5,488 nucleotides of DNA, taken from Bacteroidales bacterium UBA3844 (lineage in GTDB: Bacteria > Bacteroidota > Bacteroidia > Bacteroidales > Paludibacteraceae). Both the position numbers and the translations under genes were made by a program. The stretch lies in the NCBI GenBank assembly GCA_002392915.1, contig DGHQ01000037.1, forward strand, positions 1 to 5,488, read 5' to 3'. Below the pieces are notes generated by a model. That model searched no databases and was not told the DNA's origin. It saw nothing but the letters and a program-made list of their open reading frames with translations. Every line of letters begins with the position of its first letter. The first letter of the stretch is position 1. Positions 1 to 5,230 of this stretch are shown here, piece by piece.

Positions 1-98
1 ATACCCCTTAAAATACTTGCCGTAGTATCTCTGAATGTCACGATAAAATATGAGATGATACTTAAAAAAAGGTAAATAGATAACCAAAATTTGTTCAG
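1..98. other. Left flank, no recognisable gene
   Basis: This AT-rich stretch has no start-to-stop ORF of useful size. One plus-strand frame is open from the left edge to a TAA at 73-75 (24 codons) and could be the tail of a gene outside the window, but 24 open codons is not significant. No tRNA 3' end, which could mark an integration site, was recognised. Confidence 0.3.
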
Positions 99-236
99 AT
101 GGAAAAAGAAAAAGGAGTTGCGATTTCTCGTAACTCATTGATTTTTAAGGCGCTTCAGGATGGGCTTGGATTTAAGAAGATGAAATCTGTAGAAATCTTT
201 GGAAATCATAAGAAACTGAAAAACAATAAGTTATAA
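99..236 (+). CDS. Small lysine-rich ORF, 45 aa, hypothetical
   Basis: The ORF begins at ATG 99 and ends at TAA 234-236. The product is very basic (about a dozen lysines) and starts MEKEKGVAISRNSL. The middle part (roughly residues 10-35) reads like plausible protein rather than random AT-rich translation, but I recognise no family. Stop codons lie upstream in the same frame, so it is not the visible tail of a longer gene unless that gene is frameshifted. No clear Shine-Dalgarno site or TAnnTTTG promoter precedes it. It could be a small element gene, a remnant of a chromosomal gene cut by integration, or chance. Confidence 0.3.
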   Translation: MEKEKGVAISRNSLIFKALQDGLGFKKMKSVEIFGNHKKLKNNKL

Positions 237-257
237 ACAATGTTAGAAAAGTGTTCA

Positions 258-280
258 AAAGTTAAAATTTCGCTAACTTT
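258..280. repeat. Short inverted repeat upstream of the integrase
   Basis: AAAGTTA (258-264) and TAACTTT (274-280) form a perfect 7-bp inverted repeat around a 9-base spacer. It lies about 45 bases upstream of the integrase -7 box. It could be a protein-binding site or part of an attachment site. The arms are short and AT-rich, so chance is possible. Confidence 0.3.
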
Positions 281-288
281 CAAAAAAC

Positions 289-338
289 GGGTGCAAATTG
301 GGTGCAACTTTCGGAGATAATGTGTATCTTTGCACCCA
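289..338. repeat. Three GGGTGCAA copies over the integrase promoter
   Basis: GGGTGCAA occurs directly at 289-296 and 300-307, exactly 11 bases apart (one helical turn). It occurs inverted as TTGCACCC at 330-337. The second and third copies extend to a perfect 9-bp inverted repeat, TGGGTGCAA (299-307) against TTGCACCCA (330-338). The inverted copy overlaps the -7 box at 325-332, and the second direct copy falls about where a -33 element would sit. This suggests an operator or integrase core/arm binding sites, giving autoregulation of integrase or marking an attachment site. The repeat is directly visible; the function is inferred. Confidence 0.6.
325..332 (+). promoter_or_regulatory. Integrase promoter, -7 box TATCTTTG
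   Basis: TATCTTTG matches the Bacteroidetes -7 consensus TAnnTTTG exactly and lies 22 bases before the integrase ATG, giving a very short leader. No good TTTG stands at the expected -33 distance; ATTG at 297-300 is the nearest candidate, with a long spacer of 24 bases. In context it reads GTATCTTTGC, a match to the pattern GTANNTTTGC also known from CTnDOT-type target sites. Confidence 0.65.
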
Positions 339-354
339 GTTAAACGTATAAGTT

Positions 355-1830
355 ATGGCACAATTTTTTCTTAGAACGAAAAGAGAAACGGGGGAGTCTC
401 CCCTTTATACCAAAATAAGACGCAATGGAATGCAGATGTATATATGTACGGGCATACGTGTAGATATACAAGAGTGGAATAAGGCGCAAAAGAGCCTTGC
501 GGCTATGCGACGTTATGAGAATACTGAAGAAGGAGCTAAAGTCCATGATCTGCAAATGAAGGCAACAAAGACCATTGACACGCTTTATGCCGAGAACAAA
601 ATAAATACAAAGGAAGACAAGGCCATTATTGAGCAGGCTTTATCTGCCATTGTCAATGGCACCGTAGAGGAAATCCAGCAAGTAGCAAAGGTTGCCACTG
701 CAAGGTCAAGGACAACAGTATTGGGCTTCTTTGATTATTTCTATGCAGGAATCTCAGATGGGTCCATCCGTCACGGCAACAATTCCGACTATTCTCCTGG
801 CACAGTTGACGTATGGAAAGCATTTGGCGAGAATCTAAAGGAATATTGCAAGAAAGACATTCCATTTGATGATATTGACAAACCTTTTGCAGATAGGTTT
901 ACGCTTTATCTGCTGAAGCAAGGGTATATGTCGAACACCATCAATAAAAAGGTTTCCTGTTTTCGTAAACTCTGCAATCTTGCAGCCATGGAGGGTTACA
1001 ACAAGAATGCCGTTTCCCTGAGAGTCTGGAAAGACAAAGCAGTAAAGGAGATAGACAAGCGAGCAGAGATATACCTGACAGACGAAGAGATAGATGCTAT
1101 GTATGACATGCAACTATCTGGTGAAAACGAAATAGTACGCGACATCTTTCTCCTTGGCTACTTTAGTTGCCAGCGTTATAGCGACTACTGTAAGTTACGG
1201 GAAGAGAATTTCATAACCTATAACAAAAGTGGACTGATTACATTGACCCAGAAGAAAACCGGGAAAAAGGTAGAAGTGCCTATCTTCGATGACCGTGTCT
1301 ATGAACTTTGCGAAAAATATCACTATGATTTCCCAAACATGGATGTTCAGAAAATGAATTTGAAGATTAAAGCTGTGGGCGCAGAGTTGGCAAAAACGGT
1401 TCCATCGTTTAGTGAGAAATACGTAACTGTATTGACTACTGCTGAAAAGCGGGCAGAGAAGACCTATGAAAAGCTGTTGGCTAAGAAAAGCAAAGGTATA
1501 AAGTTCACGGAAAACGAACGCAAATGGTTTCACAAACTGGATAAGTGGGCCAAGATTCGAAACGGCTCTCCTCTTTGGGAACGGAATAAGCATGGTGAAG
1601 TCGTGCGAGCCAAATATGAGCTGATATGTTCACATACAGCACGAAGAAGTGGAACCACCAACCTATATAAATTGGGGGTGCTGTCAGACCTGGAACTACG
1701 CAGCATAACAGGCCACGAGTCGCAGAAGAACTTTGAGGGTTATATCCGCATTGGCATATCAGAGCAGGCCCAAAGAGTAGGTGACAAGATTAAGGCTGCG
1801 ATGGAAGCGAAAAAACAGGTTGACAAGTAG
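355..1830 (+). CDS. int: Tyrosine recombinase (site-specific integrase), 491 aa
   Basis: This enzyme would catalyse integration and, with an excisionase, excision of the element by strand exchange through a covalent 3'-phosphotyrosine. Residues about 3-42 look like the N-terminal arm-DNA-binding domain of Bacteroidetes integrases (IRRNGMQMYICTGI, then EWN). Residues about 122-215 form the SAM-like core-binding domain, and about 237-475 the catalytic domain. The active-site set is complete: Arg274 (CQRYSDY), Lys301 (QKKTG), His427 and Arg430 (SHTARRS), His454 (ITGHES) and nucleophile Tyr463, nine residues after His454. Unlike IntDOT, whose first catalytic arginine is replaced, Arg274 is present. 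A charged segment of about 60 residues (roughly 355-415) precedes the HTARR box and looks like an insertion relative to shorter relatives. The start at 355 fits the -7 box and the N-terminal domain. The gene is intact. Confidence 0.95.
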   Translation: MAQFFLRTKRETGESPLYTKIRRNGMQMYICTGIRVDIQEWNKAQKSLAAMRRYENTEEGAKVHDLQMKATKTIDTLYAENKINTKEDKAIIEQALSAIVNGTVEEIQQVAKVATARSRTTVLGFFDYFYAGISDGSIRHGNNSDYSPGTVDVWKAFGENLKEYCKKDIPFDDIDKPFADRFTLYLLKQGYMSNTINKKVSCFRKLCNLAAMEGYNKNAVSLRVWKDKAVKEIDKRAEIYLTDEEIDAMYDMQLSGENEIVRDIFLLGYFSCQRYSDYCKLREENFITYNKSGLITLTQKKTGKKVEVPIFDDRVYELCEKYHYDFPNMDVQKMNLKIKAVGAELAKTVPSFSEKYVTVLTTAEKRAEKTYEKLLAKKSKGIKFTENERKWFHKLDKWAKIRNGSPLWERNKHGEVVRAKYELICSHTARRSGTTNLYKLGVLSDLELRSITGHESQKNFEGYIRIGISEQAQRVGDKIKAAMEAKKQVDK

Positions 1831-1861
1831 AAAAACACTAAGCGGTTTTCAACTGTCAACC
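1818..1861 (+). terminator. Hairpin over the integrase stop codon, possible terminator
   Basis: GGTTGACA (1818-1825) pairs with TGTCAACC (1854-1861). Past a one-base bulge, GT (1827-1828) pairs with AC (1852-1853). A second inner arm, GAAAAAC (1830-1836) against GTTTTC (1845-1850), nests inside. The integrase TAG (1828-1830) lies within it. No T run follows, so a classical intrinsic terminator is doubtful; it may instead protect the 3' end or act with a factor. Confidence 0.35.
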
Positions 1862-1880
1862 AGTCAAATAATGAAAATAT

Positions 1881-1936
1881 GCACGAAAAACAACTTTTTT
1901 TTCACAAAAACATTGGAAAAAAGTTGGATTTCGTGC
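1881..1936. repeat. Long inverted repeat (20-bp arms, 18 paired) before the ATPase gene
   Basis: The arms at 1881-1900 and 1917-1936 pair at 18 of 20 positions; the only mismatches are 1889/1928 and 1890/1927. The outer part is GCACGAAA against TTTCGTGC, and the inner part is CAACTTTTTT against AAAAAAGTTG, around a 16-base spacer. The right arm ends 19 bases before the -7 box at 1956, so it would cover the -33 region. It could be an operator, a cruciform or hairpin, or a recombination site. No T run follows on the plus strand, which argues against a simple terminator for the integrase transcript. Confidence 0.75.
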
Positions 1937-1955
1937 TAGTTTTGAAAAATAGTTG

Positions 1956-1963
1956 TACCTTTG
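1956..1963 (+). promoter_or_regulatory. Promoter of the ATPase unit, -7 box TACCTTTG
   Basis: TACCTTTG matches TAnnTTTG exactly and lies 24 bases before the ATPase ATG. The full context is GTACCTTTGC. No perfect TTTG occurs at the expected -33 distance; the nearest similar bases, TTTCG at 1929-1933, are in the right arm of the inverted repeat. The accessory genes therefore probably have their own promoter, separate from the integrase. Confidence 0.6.
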
Positions 1964-1987
1964 CACAAATTATAAAAGACGGTAATT

Positions 1988-3430
1988 ATGGAGAATCGCA
2001 GTATTATAGGTAGAGATCGTGAAATGGCTGAGTTACAACGATGTTTGGACTCCGATCGTTCAGAACTTGTCATCGTTTATGGAAGACGACGTGTTGGTAA
2101 AACATTTTTGGTAGACCAATTCTTCAATGAAACGTATGACTTTACCTTCGTAGGTGGCCACAAACTATCACAGCGCATCCAGCTTCGAAATTTTGCCAAA
2201 GCATTGAAGAAGGCAATGAAGGAGCGAACTATGCGTAAGTTTACCGACTGGTTTGATGCATTTGACACCCTAGAGGAATATCTTGAATCGTTACCATCAA
2301 CGAGGAAGAAAGTGGTGTTTATCGATGAAATGCCTTGGATAGACTCACTGCGTTCTAACTTCACAGAAGCATTTGAAAACTTCTGGAATGGGTGGGCGGC
2401 ACGTCGTAAAGATATTATGTTCATTGCCAGCGGCTCAGCCACGTCATGGATGATAGACAATCTTGTGGAGAATCAGGGAGGCTTACATGCTCGCATAACC
2501 TGCCAGATATACCTTCGCCCATTTACTTTGAATGAGACCGAGCAGTACCTACAAGGACATGGATGCTTGTGGGACAGATTCCAAATAGCACAATGCTATA
2601 TGTTCTTTGGTGGAGTCCCTTTCTACTTGAGTCTCTTGGACACTAAAGACAGTCTTGCACAGAATGTTGACAGGCTCTGCTTTGCACGTGGAGGAGCACT
2701 CAGGCTGGAGTTTGATGAACTGTACAATGCTCTGTTCACCAATGCTGAAAAGTACGTGGATATTGTACGATTGTTAGCGGAACGACGTTGCGGCGTGACA
2801 AGTAGTGAGATTGCGAAAACGACCTCAATAGACGGGAAGCGACTTGCAAAGATGCTTAACAATCTTGAGCGTTGCGACTTCATCATGAAGTTCAGATACT
2901 ATGGGAAGAATAGCAACGATGTCATTTATAAACTGACTGACTTCTATACCTTATTTTATATCAAGTACATTGAGATATATAAGGATTCATACGATGAACA
3001 ATGGTGGCAGCATCATGCAACCTCGCATAGCGTGGAGTCGTGGCAGGGTCTTACTTTTGAACTGCTATGCCTGATGCATATCCGCCAGATTCGTCAGGCG
3101 CTGAATATTGGTGGTGTTGCTACCGAAATCTCTGCTTGGTTCGATCAGGCTGATAAAAAGAAAGCGGTTAGGGGTTCGCAGATAGACCTCATTATTGAGC
3201 GGGCTGACAGAATCATACATCTTTGTGAAATGAAGTTCAGTCAAAGTGAATATAGGATTTCTGCTGATTATGAGGAGAAACTTCGTAATAGAATGGCACT
3301 ATTCAAAGAAAAGACCAAGAATAAGCAGACGTTAGTACATACCTTCGTTACAACATTTGGCGTGGCTAATGGCAAGCATTCGAGTCTGGTTCATAGTGAA
3401 GTAACATTGGATGGGCTATTCATTGCATAG
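1988..3430 (+). CDS. AAA ATPase with C-terminal PD-(D/E)XK-like (DUF234-type) domain, 480 aa
   Basis: This matches the architecture of archaeal-type ATPases (ATPase_2 plus DUF234), widespread orphan genes of unsettled function in Bacteroidetes and archaea. The NTPase domain has Walker A GRRRVGKT at residues 32-39, Walker B KVVFIDEMPW at 108-117 (Asp113, Glu114) and a sensor-1-like strand FIASGSATSWM at 145-155. Residues about 255-302 look like a winged helix (SSEIAKTTSIDGKRLAKMLNN), suggesting DNA or protein binding. The C-terminal domain has Glu358 (GLTFELLC), Asp400 (SQIDLIIE) and Glu414-x-Lys416 (CEMKF), the spacing of a PD-(D/E)XK nuclease core, so catalysis is possible. No signal peptide or membrane segment is evident, so it is probably cytoplasmic. 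The gene is full length for its family. It starts 24 bases after a -7 box and heads the accessory unit. Family assignment is fairly sure; the biological role is not known. Confidence 0.88.
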   Translation: MENRSIIGRDREMAELQRCLDSDRSELVIVYGRRRVGKTFLVDQFFNETYDFTFVGGHKLSQRIQLRNFAKALKKAMKERTMRKFTDWFDAFDTLEEYLESLPSTRKKVVFIDEMPWIDSLRSNFTEAFENFWNGWAARRKDIMFIASGSATSWMIDNLVENQGGLHARITCQIYLRPFTLNETEQYLQGHGCLWDRFQIAQCYMFFGGVPFYLSLLDTKDSLAQNVDRLCFARGGALRLEFDELYNALFTNAEKYVDIVRLLAERRCGVTSSEIAKTTSIDGKRLAKMLNNLERCDFIMKFRYYGKNSNDVIYKLTDFYTLFYIKYIEIYKDSYDEQWWQHHATSHSVESWQGLTFELLCLMHIRQIRQALNIGGVATEISAWFDQADKKKAVRGSQIDLIIERADRIIHLCEMKFSQSEYRISADYEEKLRNRMALFKEKTKNKQTLVHTFVTTFGVANGKHSSLVHSEVTLDGLFIA

Positions 3431-3432
3431 GA

Positions 3433-3567
3433 ATGGATCTGCAGAATTATCAGGATTGGATTGCAGAGCGGCAACGGCTTTTGAGCGTATTCGGTTACCA
3501 CTCTCTTGAGGAAAAACTTATCAGGTTCAAGAACCCGGAGATTACTACCAGTCTATTAAGATCATAA
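3433..3567 (+). CDS. Small ORF, 44 aa, directly after the ATPase gene
   Basis: Its ATG lies two bases after the ATPase stop (TAG GA ATG), a spacing that suggests translational coupling. The product (starts MDLQNYQDWIAERQRLL) is soluble, probably helical, with an ordinary amino-acid mix unlike random AT-rich translation. I recognise no family. It is in the same reading frame as the following 394-aa gene and separated from it by one TAA (3565-3567) and seven codons, so a single base change would join them into one reading frame. It could be a genuine small partner of the ATPase, the surviving 5' fragment of a larger gene, or a leader peptide for the next gene. Confidence 0.45.
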   Translation: MDLQNYQDWIAERQRLLSVFGYHSLEEKLIRFKNPEITTSLLRS

Positions 3568-3575
3568 CAGAAAAA

Positions 3576-3580
3576 AAAGG
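3576..3580 (+). promoter_or_regulatory. Ribosome binding site of the 394-aa gene
   Basis: AAAGG ends eight bases before ATG 3589. It is the clearest Shine-Dalgarno-like site in the window and supports independent initiation at 3589 rather than readthrough from the preceding 44-aa ORF. Confidence 0.5.
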
Positions 3581-3588
3581 ATAACAAA

Positions 3589-4773
3589 ATGACTATAGAA
3601 GAATACAAGAAAGAACTAACAAACTGGAAGGTGAAACATACAGACTTCTACAACGAGTATGTTCATACTGTCAAATGCAAACGGGCTACGCTTACAACGT
3701 ATATGCACATCTATGAATTTGCAATGACTCAAATTCCAAGTTTGCCAGAGGGCGTCGAGGTTGGGGCATGTGATGATTTGTTCACCATCTATTATAACAG
3801 GTATGGCTTTAACAAATTAATTGGCATGTTAACAACAGTGTGGGCCAATGATAAAATCCTTGGTATAAAATCACTTGCACAACGAGTAAAATTCAAGAAG
3901 GCCATTGTTTCCTGGCTTGTTATCGGTGATTTACATACATGTATCGTTAACAAGGTATATTCTTATCCTGACAAGGCTAACTACGAAGAAAGTTTAAGAA
4001 AGCTCCTTCGTAGAATCATCAGAAATAGTATTATTATAGGTCTGAAGGATAAAGGATATTGGTATTCACAGCATATCCGGACGAAATTGCCCTTTTCAGA
4101 AGAAGAATTGTACGAGATATTAATGATTGAAATTCAAACTAACGCCCCAACCTTCTCCCAAGCAATAGTAGATGTACAAATAGATGGTAATGCCAATCTT
4201 GATGTACAACTAGGACAGGAGGAAATAACAACAACAAACCCTATTGAGAGGCATCCTCTTGTTGCTCCTTCTGAGGAGTCTATAGAAACGAATGAGAAAG
4301 ATAGCACACGGCCTATTGCAAACCCCAATAAACGAAAGAGCAATAGAGGACGTAAGTCCTCCTTTAGAAATTTGCGTGAACAAAGTCTTGCATCTCTTAT
4401 AGAAACTGTTATTGACAAAAAAACTCAGATCGATTTAGAAACACTCTCCAAAGAAATTTTGGATAAGATCAAGAACTGCAAAAAGGACAAAGAAAGAGCA
4501 CCATTAGTTGTAGCCTTAGAGATATGTGGGCTAATACCCGTACTTTCCGCTAGTAGTGGAGTAAAAGGCTTTTGCAACATTCTATTCAATGAGCTTGGTG
4601 ACGTTGTGCAGTATCGTACATTTGTCAATCACTATAATTCATATGCTTCACTCCGTGATAGAGTACCCAAAGAAGATATCATAGTACAAGAAAAGAACTT
4701 AAAAGAAATTATTAATTGGAAAAAAACGTTTCAGGAAATACTTGTAGAAGCAACGAAATCAGCCCAAAATTAA
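3589..4773 (+). CDS. Unknown 394-aa protein with AT-hook-like basic linker
   Basis: I do not firmly recognise this protein. The N-terminal part (about 1-180) is helix-rich with aromatic and charged residues and no membrane segment or signal peptide; KAIVSWLVIGDLHT (104-117) resembles what I recall of the DUF6043 proteins of Bacteroidetes mobile elements, a weak memory-based hint. Residues about 185-245 are low in hydrophobics and rich in Asn, Thr, Glu and Pro, so probably disordered. A basic stretch KRKSNRGRKSSFR (248-260) contains an AT-hook-like RGRK. The C-terminal part (about 265-360) is again folded and helical, with LVVALEICGLIP followed by a second conserved-looking stretch around NELGDVVQYRTF, a layout like small domains at the ends of other Bacteroidetes element proteins. 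A DNA-binding or regulatory role is inferred. It lies at the end of the accessory unit, 21 bases after the 44-aa ORF, with no promoter box of its own seen, and seems lower in GC than the ATPase gene by eye. Confidence 0.85.
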   Translation: MTIEEYKKELTNWKVKHTDFYNEYVHTVKCKRATLTTYMHIYEFAMTQIPSLPEGVEVGACDDLFTIYYNRYGFNKLIGMLTTVWANDKILGIKSLAQRVKFKKAIVSWLVIGDLHTCIVNKVYSYPDKANYEESLRKLLRRIIRNSIIIGLKDKGYWYSQHIRTKLPFSEEELYEILMIEIQTNAPTFSQAIVDVQIDGNANLDVQLGQEEITTTNPIERHPLVAPSEESIETNEKDSTRPIANPNKRKSNRGRKSSFRNLREQSLASLIETVIDKKTQIDLETLSKEILDKIKNCKKDKERAPLVVALEICGLIPVLSASSGVKGFCNILFNELGDVVQYRTFVNHYNSYASLRDRVPKEDIIVQEKNLKEIINWKKTFQEILVEATKSAQN

Positions 4774-4820
4774 TTCATTGAATTTCATTTATTTATCTGG
4801 AATTAGTTGAATTTCAATTA
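4772..4820. repeat. Direct repeat containing TTGAATTTCA
   Basis: TTGAATTTCA occurs at 4778-4787 and 4807-4816. Aligned over 20 bases (4772-4791 and 4801-4820) the copies agree at 17 positions, with a 29-base period. They start at the stop codon of the 394-aa gene and end about 25 bases before the -7 box of the excisionase gene. This position suits an operator for the HTH protein or another regulator. The AT-rich composition lowers the significance. Confidence 0.45.
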
Positions 4821-4845
4821 ATTACAAAGTTCCGCCCAAACTCAG

Positions 4846-4853
4846 TAATTTTG
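4846..4853 (+). promoter_or_regulatory. Promoter of the excisionase/helicase operon, -7 box TAATTTTG
   Basis: TAATTTTG matches TAnnTTTG, again as GTANNTTTGC (4845-4854). It lies 73 bases before ATG 4927, a longer leader than for the other two promoters. No clear TTTG is found at -33. Its last base is the first base of the following hairpin, so transcription would begin within the left arm of the hairpin. Confidence 0.55.
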
Positions 4854-4893
4854 CCCTCGAATTGAGAAAGTCTCAGTTCGGGGGCTTTTATTT
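4853..4893 (+). terminator. Strong hairpin plus T-rich run: terminator or leader attenuator
   Basis: Bases 4853-4867 pair with 4871-4885 to give a 15-bp stem with two G:T wobbles (4862/4876, 4857/4881), a three-base loop AAG, and TTTTATTT directly after (4886-4893). This is the form of a Rho-independent terminator. It would end transcripts of the accessory unit 80-120 bases past the 394-aa gene. Because the -7 box at 4846-4853 abuts it, transcripts started there would carry only part of the left arm, giving a shortened hairpin in the excisionase leader that may act in attenuation. Confidence 0.75.
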
Positions 4894-4926
4894 GTCCCAT
4901 AGTTTTGAAATTAATTTTTAAGTATT

Positions 4927-5229
4927 ATGGCAAATTTGGTTTTAGTAAACGAAGAGCAGTTCGAGGACATTATCTATAGAACTGTAAACCGATGCCTCAA
5001 TGAGAAGAACATCGGAAACCTTGTGGAGAAGCCTGAAGATGAAGGCTTCTATGATCGTGACGAGATATGTGAACTGTTACATATCAAGTATCCTACTCTT
5101 TGGCGTATTGAAAAGTCTGGCATCCTGAAATGTAAGAAGGTCGGGCGCAAGAATCTCTATTCCAAGAAAGATGTAACTCTGTTGATCAAATCGGGCAGGT
5201 TGGCAAAGTATAACCGAAATAGGAAATGA
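4927..5229 (+). CDS. Excisionase-like helix-turn-helix protein, 100 aa
   Basis: This small DNA-binding protein of the MerR-like/HTH_17 excisionase group probably bends element DNA at the attachment region to direct the integrase toward excision, and may also act as a transcription regulator. Residues about 1-30 form a short N-terminal helix (EEQFEDIIYRTVNRCL), and residues about 41-88 the winged HTH: FYDRDEICELLHIKYPTLWRIEKSG, then the wing KVGRKNLYSKKDVTLLI. A basic tail ends the protein (KYNRNRK). The length is typical of Bacteroidetes excisionase-like proteins. The start codon has no evident Shine-Dalgarno site and is preceded by an AT-rich leader, usual for this phylum. It is followed after one base by the helicase gene, so the two are probably co-transcribed. 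It could instead be a pure regulator; the sequence alone does not separate these. Confidence 0.85.
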   Translation: MANLVLVNEEQFEDIIYRTVNRCLNEKNIGNLVEKPEDEGFYDRDEICELLHIKYPTLWRIEKSGILKCKKVGRKNLYSKKDVTLLIKSGRLAKYNRNRK

Positions 5230-5230
5230 T

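Noticed and set aside
3..134. Minus-strand frame open to the left edge with a hydrophobic, membrane-like translation
   Set aside because: It has no ATG start, lies in very AT-rich DNA where such translations arise by chance, and ends at the window edge.
340..1593. Minus-strand ORFs opposite the integrase (340-555, 653-865, 835-1113, 1195-1593)
   Set aside because: All lie opposite a certain integrase gene, have no recognisable domain and read as reversed coding DNA.
2077..2886. Minus-strand ORFs opposite the ATPase gene (2077-2460, 2623-2886)
   Set aside because: They overlap a gene with clear Walker motifs, and their Ser/Arg-rich composition is typical of antisense shadows.
3568..3588. Possible frameshift at the A run joining the 44-aa ORF to the 394-aa gene
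   Set aside because: The two are already in the same frame, separated by a stop codon rather than a frameshift, and the 394-aa gene has its own ribosome binding site.
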